Positions 42,646 through 53,721 of a stretch of DNA of 64,000 bases are shown piece by piece. The notes beneath the pieces are model-generated. The model had not been told where the DNA came from. It did no database searches and saw only the letters and a list, made by a program, of their open reading frames with translations. The translations under genes were made by a program, and so were the position numbers. The stretch lies in assembly GCA_948474755.1 (NCBI GenBank), contig CAOLHI010000389.1, positions 558,001-622,000 on the forward strand, given 5' to 3'. Numbering within the stretch: the stretch's first letter is position 1; each line of letters starts with the position of its first letter. The DNA is from Ctenosaura bakeri (taxonomy: Eukaryota; Chordata; Lepidosauria; Squamata; Iguanidae).

Positions 42646-44319
42646 GGTGTCTCCTTTTCCGTATTTGCAGCCTGGGGGCGAGTTAATGGAGTTTTAGGTG
42701 CCTGAGGGGCGTCGTTCGCACCCACTGAGACGCGCACATGTGTAATTTGAACGGGAGTCGCTTGGAGGAAATGCTGCGCCACTTTCTTAAAGGCGTAACT
42801 CGTGGCAAGGAAGTGTACGCGGGGCGGGCTTGGCTCAGCAGGGCGGTTTGAAGTCGGAGAATACCGCGGGTCCTGTGGTGTGGTTGCACATAGTGCATCC
42901 ATTGTGCTCTGTGGAAAGGAGACATCCGTTCTGAGAGTCATTCATGTCCTAGAATAAAGGCTGCCTTCTGCCTTTAGGGGACGGGGCTCCTGGATCCCAG
43001 CAAGGTGTCAGAAGTTGCCTGAAGAAAAAAAAAGGGGGGGATGTTGTCTTTTAAACTAGGAGGGTTGTGTGTGCGTAGAGGCTGCTTAAGTGTCTTCAGA
43101 TGTGACACTTGCTGGGTGTGTGTAATGCTGCATAAGGGGAGAAAAAAGGCAGTCCACCATGTTGTGTGCTGGGTTACCAGGGTTACACTGCACATACATC
43201 TCACTCAGTGCTCAGACCCACACCCCTGCAAGGCCTCGGCTGTGGCTTCTGTTCCCTCTCTTCCTGTATGCTTTGTGTCCGCATGGTGAAGGAGACCTGT
43301 GTGTTATTGTTACACGTGTAGTGATCTTTGTATGGCTTCTGTGGTGTTTCCCATGCAGAAATGGTACTTCTATAGGAGATCCATGGGACTAGTAAAATTC
43401 CCAGTGTATATCCTTATTGTGTGATTAGAGTTTTTTTTTTTTTTTTGATAAAACAGCAAGAGGGTTTTGTTATGTTTGCCACTTAGCCTTTCTGAGCTTG
43501 GGAAGAATGAATCAACCCACTTGCCAGAAAAGTTTTTGAACTTGCTGTGTGGACCCAATGCGTTTTTAAAACCAAATCAATTTCCTGGCAGCAACCTTGC
43601 TCATAACGGGGAGGGGGCCTAGAAGGAGAACAAACAGGTAATTGCTTAGGAGAGATGCTGGCTTTCTTGTATGATTTAATCAATGTTATACGAAGAGAGT
43701 AGCATGTGCTCTTACCTTCCCAGCCAGATATTATCCACATGTTTGACTCTCGGAGATGAAATCAGTGGGGGTAGGAAGTGCTTAACCTAGATTGGACTAT
43801 ATAATCTGACTGGACTGTACATGTAGAGCGTTATAATGAAATCAGGTGGAAGAATGTAGTGTACCTTTCTGTCTCATATCCACATACTTGGCTGATTGAT
43901 CCAGACAGGGCTCCCACATGCAGTAAAACCATTTGGTGGAATGGACTATACCACTTTTATACTAGTTCTCCTCAAGAAACAGAGAGGGTTAGGTTAGAAG
44001 TTTTCCTTCCTGCTGTATTGTTTATCGGGAATTCTTACGTAGAAAAATTCTGAAGTTTACACTGCGGTTATACATTTATTAGGCCAACCCCAAAAGCACA
44101 AAATTATCTTTGCAAGTATGTTTTTATCACATAGTGATGCTTTTAAAAAAACTTGAAGTGGAATAGAGTTAGTGGTGAAGAAATGGTGATGATAGCCTTG
44201 AATCATTTGTGTATTGTCTTCAGATTGTGTGGGAGGAAGGGCTGCTCCCTATCTAAGTGGTCTTATCAGGCCATACCTAATGTTGCCAGATTTTCAAAAG
44301 TAGCAATACAGATAACTGA

Positions 44320-44525
44320 GGGCTTTTCCACACTATGCTGTTATAATGGTATTATTCCACTTTCAACATCCTACAGCATCCCAAAGTTTGCAATTTAGGG
44401 AGGGCATTTAGCATTCTCAGACAGACAGAGAGCATTTTGGCCTCAGTAAGCTACAAACCCCAGAATTCCACAGGATGTTGAAAGTGGAATAATAGCACTG
44501 TTAACAATGTAGTGCAGAAAGCCCC
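44320..44525. mobile_element. Foldback MITE (GGCCATTTCC family), older copy
   Basis: The ends GGGCTTTTCCACAC and GTGCAGAAAGCCCC are inverted. The arms carry gctgttataatggtattatt and tggaataatagcactgttaa, and the middle is long and asymmetrical. An exact tga duplication flanks it (44317-44319 and 44526-44528). Confidence 0.82.
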
Positions 44526-45156
44526 TGAAATTAATGACAATGCAGGGTTGAAATTCAAGAAGCAGCTGTTAAACAAGTCTGTGTTCTAACCAAATAGCAA
44601 ATGAAAGTATGCAGTTAAGTTAGCCTTATGTTTCTCCACAGAATTAACATGTTGTCCACATACATAAACTATACCATGTACATATTTATTCCTTTATGAA
44701 GGGTGCATGGCCAAAGTAAGGGATTTTTTTGGGTATCTTGTCCAGTCTGTATAAAAGGAAAAGCTTTCCAGCACTCAAATGGGAGACATCCTTTATAATC
44801 AGGGATACCTGTCAGCCTGATAAGGGACAGGGTTTCCAGCGCTCAAATAGATATTCCTTGCTATAAAAGATACCTGCCAACTCTGTGCACACCTCAACAC
44901 TCCAAGCTCCTTGGAGGGGGGAAAAACAGGTCACTAAAGAAGAAGAATAAGAGCACACCATCCTTCCCTGTGATGGAACATGTGTGCTCTGGAAGAAACT
45001 TGTGCAATACTTTGTGCTTTTTTTTTTTTGGTTAGCTGCATAAAAGATATTGCCACAGTATGAACTTTGGAATTTGGAATTTATAGCTGGTAGTAGTACA
45101 ATTGAATTTTTATATGGTTTGGATAATGAAGCATTCAAAAATAAGATCGTTGTCAT

Positions 45157-45187
45157 ACACACACACACACACACACGTGTGTGTGTG

Positions 45188-45225
<38 letters not shown>

Positions 45226-45229
45226 TCTC
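45157..45229. repeat. Compound microsatellite (AC)n-(GT)n-(CTGT)n-(CTAT)n
   Basis: Four simple motifs follow each other without interruption: acacac, then gtgtgt, then ctgt repeats, then ctat repeats. The AC to GT switch makes a palindromic junction (acacacgtgtgt). No function is implied. Confidence 0.95.
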
Positions 45230-45625
45230 ACATACATATCTGATCTCTGTATCCTTTGATAAGCCACCAGAAAGTAATAGAAGAAAGATAAGGTTATAAT
45301 GTCATGTAAACATAGAGAAAGAGGCAGTCTGGCAGTGTTGTGCTCTGCACAAGGTTCTCTAATTTCTAGAAAAAGATATGCCTCACCAAGGTTGCATGGG
45401 AAATAGAAGTAATTGTAAGTAAGATAAAGAAAAAATCCTGATTTGACTCCACAATAGATTTACAGCAGACATTGTGATGGGTATTTCTTTCTTAAAATCA
45501 ATTGGTATTTCATCTAGTTTATTAGTAAAACCACAGTTTTCTTGGGTGAAGTTGAAAAGGGTTTTTTGTGTATGTTTGTCCATTTTTCATTTCATTTTCT
45601 AAAATAATTATTTTCTCTCTGGCAG

Positions 45626-45726
45626 GTGAAAACATTTGGACCTTTAGGGAATGAGAATGAGGACAAACTTGCCATGTATATGGATCTAGTAGATGGTGTC
45701 TTCTTGAACAAGATAATGTTGCAAAT
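45626..45726 (+). CDS. CCDC88C: CCDC88C coding exon 2
   Basis: Thirty-three codons plus two bases, [20 protein letters not shown] and [13 protein letters not shown], continue the Hook-related domain directly from SPLVTW of exon 1. The human equivalent is [20 protein letters not shown]...LNQIMLQ. The acceptor is ctctggcag and the donor gtgagt. It ends with AT of a split codon (expected Ile). Confidence 0.96.
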
Positions 45727-46377
45727 GTGAGTTACCATTAAAGGGATGAGTTGGGGAATGAGCTGATGTTTTGTTATACTGCTAGACTTGATAGAATGAA
45801 AGAATTTGTATTGGAAATCAATGCCATTGATTGGACACCCTAGTTTCTAACATGGATGGCATTTATCATTTCCTGCTTTGAAAATGTGATCATTGTTCAA
45901 ATCTGGCCTTTAATTGTTACAGATGCATTGCTTCCTTCTATGCTGTGTTAAAACATATGTAAAAATTTATTTGAGCCAAATTAAAAGAAAAGGAACAGAA
46001 TGTAGAACATGATAGAACATGACTCATAATGATGCACTTATGGATCTCATGGTGTTTCCTGTATTGTACAGAGGAGTTTGTGGCTCTTTAGCCAACGTAG
46101 GACCTGTAATGGGTCCCAACCAGCATGAATGATGATTTTGTTCAGCAACAGCTGGAGAACCACAGGATTCCCCACACCCACTTTTAAATGAAACTAAAAT
46201 GGGGGTCCATTATGTAGAGATAGAGTGCATGCAAATTGCATGCATATGGACCCTAATTCAAATCCTGACATCTCCAAGATTAAGAATTTAAAAAAGCAGG
46301 AAAATACATTTTCCTCAGACCATGGAGATTGATTGCCAGTTGATTTAGTCTACCCATTGATTTAGTCTACAATAATT

Positions 46378-46495
46378 TTGGTCCTTACAGATGTTTTGGG
46401 ACTACAACTTCCATCATCCCCAAAATCCATAATCTTTGCTGGTATTGATGACTGGAGTTACAGGCAAAAATCTCTAGAAAGACCCAGGTGGGGGA
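46378..46495. repeat. Short inverted-repeat MITE remnant (actacaactcccatcatcc type)
   Basis: The left part reads gatgttttgggactacaact and catcatcccc, the right part gatgactggagttacaggca then acccaggtggggg. This mirrored pair matches a small hAT-like MITE common in reptiles. Its ends are too decayed to show a target duplication. Confidence 0.55.
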
Positions 46496-48817
46496 AAAGT
46501 GGTGTAAATAATACTATGAACCAGTTGTTGACATAATGTAGCCTCACAGATTCATAAACTAGAAAATGTTCTTGCATGTAAAAAATGGAATAAGCTAGCT
46601 TTCCAAAAAAAGGAATGATTCTGTTTTAAAAAATGACAGTTGAGTGTGCACAAAAATGTCATTAAAATGTGAATCTTCAGCAGACTATATATGCTGCCTA
46701 CCAGAAGTTTCACATTATGTCTATATGTAAAAATTAGCTGACATCTGATAAATCTAGTACTGGTATGTTGTTTTTAATGTGTTTCCAAGTCTAGAGACTC
46801 CTAGATTATAAGTTAACCTAAAATGGTAACGCAGAGAGGGAGGAAACAGTAACATTTTTGAAAAAGTTCAGTTAAGCATGACTTTAACCACATCCCTTCC
46901 TGCTGAAGAATTGTTACGTGATGAAACAACCTGTTTCATGTAAGCTTTGTGTTTGGTTTGAAACAGACCCATTTCAAAGAGGTCCTCTGCGTGGAGAGAA
47001 TTCACTTGCAGCTTTTGAAAAACAGCAACAACATGCAGTTGTCTTTATTCTGCCGTAACTGTCAAACATAACCAATATAAAATATTCACAAATTTCCAGA
47101 GATCAAAAGTTAAACAAATGTGATGCGAGTTTAAATGCTGTAAATATAGGGGGTACCTCAACCAAGCTGGTTTTCTATTTCTTTTTATAGGCGCTTCTTT
47201 CCCTTTATAAGCAGCCTTGGCAACATGCCCAGTTGTGCCTCAGGATCAATGAAACTAAAGCCTCTCGCCAGAACGGTTGTGTCTGTTTAACATGAAACCA
47301 GAACAGTAGCATTTGTGTACACCCAGCCTATCTTTGCTGTAAAGGTGGTCATGGCTACTGCCTGTGACTTTCCCTTTTCCTGGCTAGCCATTTTGATTCT
47401 GCAAAGTACTTAACTGTATTGCCTTTAAATCTGTGAAGGCTTTGTTTCTGACCCCCCTCCCCAACTCCACACAAATTGTTTTTTCCTGCCTCATAGAGCT
47501 TTCAAAAGAGAAGAATGAGTGTGTGTTTCCAATGCAGACTCATCAGTTCTTCATGCCTGGTATTAAACTGTCCTTTAAGGCTTTGGCTCAATATCTCCTT
47601 GTGCTGGTGCTTGCCAAATCAGATAGCCTAGTTTGTGACTTGTTCAGTTACTCTGGATTTTCTTGGCAACTCCTTTTACTTCCTGCACTGAGCGTCCCTG
47701 TGTTAAATAGGCAAACCGTTTTTCTTAAATGGTTTGAATTTTTTAAATGTAGAAATGTATTCTTTTTTACACAAAATTCTTTGCCAATGTGCACTTCAGT
47801 GCAATTGGAGAATGCAAGCCACACACCCCAGATGTCGTTTTAATGAGTGGGGCTAGATTTCCATACTTTCCAGTAAGGCTAAGTAATTTCAAGATGCAGC
47901 AAAGCTGCATTCAAAAACAGGTCAGTGGAGCACTGCTGTTATTTATTTGCTTAAGAGTTGGCTTTGTAACCTGCTTTGTAACCTGCTTTAAAGCCTGTCT
48001 CCAGCACTGGGCAACCAAAGCTTTCTTATCTGTAAAAAGGAGTAATACTGTCCTATTAATTCATACCATACAGTTATATCAAATCTTCATTTAAGGTGCT
48101 GTGTTGTTTGGGATTTAAGGTTGTACTTAGGTTTGAAAGAAGCTCAGTAAGTGGGTTATAAGATATGCATAATCTTGTTAGGTTTAGATTCTTGGCCCGC
48201 GTAGGAAGCCTTATACGGAGTCAGAGCACAGGCCCATTTAGTTCAGTTTGTTGACACTGATGGGAGGCAGTAGCCGTGGTTTCAGCTGGGTTTTCCCCCC
48301 ATCTGATCACCAAAGCTGGGAATTTCTGCCTGCAGAACATGCATTTGCCAGTGAGCTGTGGGGCCTTCCTTGAGCTAGTAATTAGGGAGGTACCTAATAC
48401 TGTAGTCTGACTGGAGTATTCATAGTTTTAAAACAGGAACTGGACAACTTATGAACTTCCAGATGTTGGACCACATCTTTAATCAGTCCTAACCAGGACC
48501 AGCAAGGGTGGGAGGTGATGCAAGTTTCAGTCCTGTGACATCTAAAGAGTTAGAAGTTACCCAGCCCTACTTTACAAGATTAAATGAGAAGGTAAATGGG
48601 TAAGGAGAAGACTAATCTAGCTTTGGGTCTCCAGAAGCTGATGTAGTACAACTTCTGTAATCCCAGTCCATTGGCTGCTCCTGTGCTGGCTGGGCTGGTA
48701 CTATCTGAGTACCCAAGTTTGAGGAAGGCATCCCCAGGAATTAAGTGAACAGTGGCTCTGATGACTTTAGATGACTTTCAGCAGACTTCTTTTTTTAACA
48801 CAGTAAATTTGAATTTT

Positions 48818-49037
48818 GTTATGAGCCTTTAAGTAAACTCTGACTTATGGTGATCATATCATAGAATTTTTGGGGCAAGATTTATTCAGATGAGGTTTAC
48901 CATTGCCTACCTCTTAGGCTGAGAGCATGTGACTTGCCCAGGGTCACCGAATGTATTTTCATGGCTATGCAGGGATTCAGGCCCTGGATTCTCAGAGTCC
49001 TTGTCCAACACTCCAACAATACACCATGCTGGCTCTT
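48818..49037 (-). repeat. Sauria-type SINE
   Basis: The - strand reads from the head agccagcatggtgtattgtt, through the gggtgaccctgggcaag-type body, to the tail ataagtcagagtttacttaa. The head is at 49037, facing the next SINE at 49094. Confidence 0.8.
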
Positions 49038-49093
49038 AAATTTATAATCATGAAAAATGACATGTAAGAGTGCTACTGTTTTTCCTCTCGTAA

Positions 49094-49312
49094 GCCAGTG
49101 TAATATACTGATTTGAATGTTTAACTAGGATGATTTGAATCCTTACTCAGCCATGGAAACCCACTAGGTGACCTTGGGTCAGTCACATTCTCTCAGCCTT
49201 AGGAGAAGGCAATGTGTGACAAATCTCCGAACAGATTTTGCCAAGAAAAGCCCATGATAGGTTTGCCTTTGGGTACTCTTAAATCGAAAATGACTTGAAG
49301 GCTCACAAAAAC
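49094..49312 (+). repeat. Sauria-type SINE
   Basis: It opens gccagtgtaatatactgatt, then gaatccttactcagccatgg, aaacccactaggtgaccttg, and ends tgacttgaaggctcacaaaa. The tRNA-like A and B boxes are partly decayed. It lies head-to-head with the SINE at 48818, 56 bp apart. Confidence 0.8.
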
Positions 49313-50847
49313 CAAAGTTTTTAGGCATATTTGCATATCTCTATACTTAGCATTAGTTTATAGAGTTATTTTTAGGTCACTGATCTGATTTACCAGAATC
49401 ACATTTCATGTAAAAGAACATAACCATTCTTGTCAAGTTCTTCCCCTTTGAGATGGTTTTATGGGCTGCTTAGGCAGGTAAGCAGATTGTAGCAGGTGAT
49501 ACGGAGTCCAGAGTCCAGTGAGAACTCATTGATAACCCTAATTATGACTTGGGGCTCTAATTATGACTTGGTCTGCTTATACCTGATAGTTATAATCTGC
49601 TGCCCTTTCATAACTTTGGGGTTTTAAATTAGTTTATGGATATTTACTTATTTATGGTTGTGCTTTAATTTCTAGTTGGCTGAATATAGTGATTTTATGC
49701 CTTATTGTTGGTTTGTTGGGGTGGCTTACATGAACGTTTGAATACTTGTAAGTGATGAGGACATCTATTAAAGAGGAAAAGTAGTCAGTACATTTTATAA
49801 ACTTACCTTGCAAATAAAACTACCTTGGTCGCATAGAAAATAAATAAGTGAATGGAAATTTCTTGGTAATTCTCATGTGGTTATAATTAACATTAAAAAC
49901 TTTGTTTAACTTAAGCTATTTTTTAATATTATTTGCTGTCTAAGTAAATCTAGACAAAGCCATAGCAACACACAAAAGAAACACTACTATTTGGTACGTT
50001 TCTGTACTACGCTGCATTTAAGTTGACAGATTTTAATAATAAGTAAGCTATAACTCACTTAAAGCCATAGAAATTGTTAAGGACCACATTCTTAATGCTA
50101 CACAAATATTATTCTGGTTAATCAACAAAATGCCATTTCCTTCTGTTGACTTCCTCCAGCCCTTTCACTCATTATGTACTTACTTGTTGGCAACAATTAT
50201 TTAATCAGAAGTCACTGTTCTGGGGTAATTGTTCACCTTTTCTGGTTCTGTTGGTCTATTCTGCTTGGTAACAATCTCTCCTGTCCATTTAAAACACATT
50301 TGCTGCCTTGTGCTTTATCACCACTTCCTTCAGACTCAGTTGAAAAATTTATACCCATGCTGTAAACCCCCAAAACCTCCCCCTTCTTCTCTTCCTCACC
50401 AACAATGTAGTCCTGTAAACAAGGTTCTCAAGTTACTGGTGACAGCTTTGTCCTTCTTGTTTTTATGGTTTTGAATACCAAGGACTTCAGTAAGAGATCT
50501 TGGAGAAATCCTCTTTCCCAGAGCTTTCATCTGTCATCTTGAAATGTTTACTATCAAACCTGACTTGGAGAGAGTGATTCAAAAACAAATGTGACGCTGG
50601 GTTGAGGTGGTTGAATAGTGATAAGTATTTGTATAAATACTTGTATACTGTATAAGAAAGGGACATGATGGATAAGAGTAAAGACTGATTTAGTCCAACA
50701 TTCTGTTCAGTGTCCATCCAAATGCCTCTGAGAAGGCCACAAGCAGAACATGAGTTCTAGACCACTCTCCTGTGTATGTTTGCTGGAAGCTGATATAGGC
50801 AAGTGTACTAGTGTCACATAGTGGGAGAAATAAATCACCAGGATCAG

Positions 50848-51290
50848 ACAACGTGTCCAGAGGAGGGCGACCAAAATGGTGAAGGGTCTGGAAGCCATGC
50901 CCTATGAAGAATGGCTTAGGGAGCTGGGTATGTTTAGTCTGCAGAAGAGAAGGTTAAGAGGAGACATGGTAGCCATGTTTAAATATTTGAAGGGATGTCA
51001 TGTTGAGAAGGGAGCGGGCTTGTTCTCTGCCACTCCAGAGACTAGGATAAGGAGCAATGGATTCAAGCTGCAGGAAAGAAGATTCCATCTGAACCTCAAG
51101 AAAATCTTCCTGACGGTCTGGCAGTGGAATATGCTGCCTCGGAGTGTGATGGGAGTCTCCTTCTTTGGAGGTTTTTAAGCAGAGGCTGGATGGCCATCTG
51201 TTGGGAATGCTTTGCTGTGTGTTCCTGCATAGCAGGGGGTTGGACTCAATGGCCCCTGGGGTCTCTTCCAACTGTATGATTCTATGACAA
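50848..51290 (+). mobile_element. CR1 LINE, 5'-truncated, 3' end intact
   Basis: The + strand encodes the end of the CR1 ORF2: MVKGLEAMPYEEWLRELGMF, MFKYLKGCHVEKGAGLFSAT, and WQWNMLPRSVMG. It then has the 3' end, agcagggggttggactcaat and ctgtatgattctatga. The frame shifts after MLPRS. It is related to the copy at 29712, in the opposite orientation. Confidence 0.9.
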
Positions 51291-51394
51291 CATACCAGTA
51301 GAGCCACTTCAAACTATCAGAATCTGTAGTAGTTCTAACTGAAATCTCAAGAAATATGAAAAACAAAAGAATGGCCTGCAGATTAGAAATGCTT

Positions 51395-51960
51395 AGTGTA
51401 CATTCCAGTCCCCAAGAAAGAGAACATCAGGGATTGCCTAACATAGGACCTTTGCATGAATTTCCTATCCAAGTTAAGTGGTGCTCAAAATTCTACAGCA
51501 GAGACTTTTACTGTAGATGGAATGGGAAATGCCAGATATCTAAACTGAGTTCAGGAAAGGAAGAGACACTAGGCATTGTATTGCAAACATACATTAGATA
51601 ATGGAGTACACCAAAGAATTTCAGAAGAAAAGTAGCCTGTGCTTTTTAGATTAGAGCAAAGCCTTTTATTGTGTAAATCATGAAAAACTATGGCTCTCTT
51701 TTAAAGAAATAGGAGTGTCACAACATTTGATTGTCCTAATACGTAACTTGTACTTAGGACGAGAGGCTATCATCAGGACAGAATATAGAGAAATGGAATC
51801 ATTTCCAATCGGCAAGGGGATCAGGCAAGGCTGCATTTTATCACCCTCCCTGTCTAATATGTACATTGAACATATACATAAAGCAGGATTAAACTCAGAG
51901 GAAGGAGGTGTAAAAATTGGGGAAAAACATCAGCAATTTAAGTTATGCAGATGACACCAT
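51395..51960 (+). mobile_element. Bov-B (RTE-clade) LINE fragment
   Basis: The + strand shows RTE reverse-transcriptase pieces: the DNA for CLFVDHEKLW-like sequence (gtaaatcatgaaaaactatg), then LIRNLYLGREAIIRTEY, IGKGIRQGCILSPSLSNMYI, and GGVKIGEKH. A TATGCAGATGAC (YADD) lies at 51944-51955, one frame away. Frameshifts and stops make it dead. Bov-B is the LINE whose 3' tail drives Sauria SINEs. Confidence 0.85.
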
Positions 51961-52077
51961 GCAAAGAAATACAATAAGAGAATAATACCGACACTAAGCA
52001 CTACAAAAATACATATATGCAAAGAACAATTTAACCCAACGAACACAGACCAACTGAGGCCTGTAGGCAATGAAATA

Positions 52078-52444
52078 CAGTTGGCCCTCCACATTTGTGG
52101 GTTTCACTTTTGCAGATTTGAAAATTTACAGGTTATTTGCTGCCACCTCCACTATGCCATTTTTAATAAGGATTGTGAGCTTCATGAGACTGAGAGACTA
52201 CGAATGAACCTTGTAAGTCTCTATTAAAAATGGTATAGAGCAACAGTGGAGGTGGCCAGCAGCTGCCCACTTTTGCCTTGTGAAGGAGCCCTGACACCTT
52301 GAAGGCATCCATGGTAGGTTGAATATGCCGATCCTACTCTTTTTTGTGTTAAATATGGTTTGGGAGGCCTAGGGTTATTCACAGCTTTTTTACTTTCACA
52401 GAGGTCCTGTGTCCCTAACCCTAGCGAATGTGGAGGGGTGAGTG
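52078..52444. mobile_element. Tc1/mariner (pogo/Tigger-type) nonautonomous element with TA duplication
   Basis: The ends are inverted: left CAGTTGGCCCTCCACATTTG and, reversed from the right, CACTCACCCCTCCACATTCG. Each is flanked by TA (52076-52077 and 52445-52446). Inside, a shorter mirrored pair (ccattttta / taaaaatgg) lies near 52160 and 52225. No transposase. Confidence 0.8.
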
Positions 52445-53079
52445 TATAGCTTATTTCATACATTATAGGAGATGGCAGCCGCATAATAAGCAATAGTTTG
52501 AACCAAATGTACAAGTCCATGATGAACTAAGGAGTCATGAGAACATAACAGTCAATCCCGTGCTGGAACACAGAAAAACCAACTATATGCATGCAACTAC
52601 AATGTGGAGCTATTTCAATGAGTTCATTAGCAGTAGCTCTCCCACCCCCTGCCTAGTGCATGCTTATCAGCTTACCTAGTGGCAGAGTTGTAAGTGGGAG
52701 CACTGCCACTAGTCTTGCTTGCAAGTGTTGAGGTAGAAGGCAGCCAAGTTGCAGAAGTTTTGGAAAGGATGTTGATGCTGGGGGCAGCTTACCCTTTCAC
52801 CCTGAAACTGGATCCAGGTCTGTTTTATCAAATGCATAATTAACCTGGATTTGATTTCATCATTAAAACTATTATCTTAAATGGCTCACCCAGATTATGA
52901 TGTATCAGTTTTTGTTAGCTATAATAACTGAGTTTCATATTTCTGAGCAAAGGATTATTGGAGACTTTGTGACATCTTGGTTTCAGTATGGTTTAAGGTA
53001 ATGGTCCTTTTTGATATTGTTTAGGGCATTGATTTTTAACGTTAGCTTTTTAATTTTTAACTCCACCTGCTTTTGATTT

Positions 53080-53462
53080 CATTTCTCAGAAGTCCTAGTA
53101 CTTTGTCTTTCAGAGAAATCTGCTAGAGCCCTAAGATCTGCTGGGGAAGGCTTTCTCTCAGTCCCACCCAGTAGGGACATGGGAGAGAGCCTTCTCAATA
53201 CCCACAGCTAGGTGAACCCCCTTCTTGCTCTCCTTTTGCTGGCAAACAAAGACATTTCTCTTTAAGCAGGCTTTTATGTGAGCTGGGGAGCTTTTTACTT
53301 CTTTATCAACCTGTTTTTAAAATTCTACATTGTTATAGGTTTTTATAATTTAATCTGTTTTAAATGTTTTTTTTTAAAGATATTTAACTTATTTTTTGGA
53401 ATCTGCCTTGTATCCCATTCTGGTAGAAAAGGAGACATACAAATATAATAAATAAATAAAAT
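53080..53462 (+). mobile_element. CR1/L2-group LINE 3' end
   Basis: It resembles the C-terminal end of the ORF2 seen at 15.8-16.2 kb (GEGFLSVPPS-type DNA), followed by the 3' tail ggaatctgccttgtatccca and an aataaataaa end. Orientation +. Confidence 0.65.
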
Positions 53463-53514
53463 AAAAGATGATGGATATGTTTTCCCCATGTCAGAGAATA
53501 AAAACAGTAGACCC

Positions 53515-53721
53515 TTCGTACCTGTGGGGGTTCAGTTTCAGGACCTCTTGTGAATGGCAAAAAATCTGAACGATCATGTTGCCTGTTATTAAATGGTGAT
53601 CGTGTGCATGGACACTTCAGTGTATCTGTGTTTGTGTTGCCACCATTTATGTATAGTACATGAGACTTCGTGGTTGCTGGAAATCACTTATCCAGAGGTT
53701 GCAGATACAGAAGATCCAATG
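53515..53721. mobile_element. Tc1/mariner (pogo-type) nonautonomous element
   Basis: Left end CAGTAGACCCTTCGTACCTG and right end (reversed) CATTGGATCTTCTGTATCTG are similar to each other and to 52078. The right flank is TA, the left aa. Related to a family common in vertebrates. Confidence 0.6.

Larger units (their letters stand above)
42208..45625 (+). other. CCDC88C: CCDC88C intron 1
   Basis: This 3.4-kb intron (donor gtgagt, acceptor tctctctggcag) holds two foldback MITEs (42466 and 44320), a poly-T run at about 43430 and a compound microsatellite (45157). No exon is recognised in it. Confidence 0.85.

Noticed and set aside
45102..45299. Cysteine/valine-rich small proteins around 45.1-45.3 kb
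   Set aside because: They are translations of the compound microsatellite.
47433..47843. A 136-codon open frame in CCDC88C intron 2
   Set aside because: No known family, composition like random AT-rich sequence and no splice context. Kept out as unsupported.
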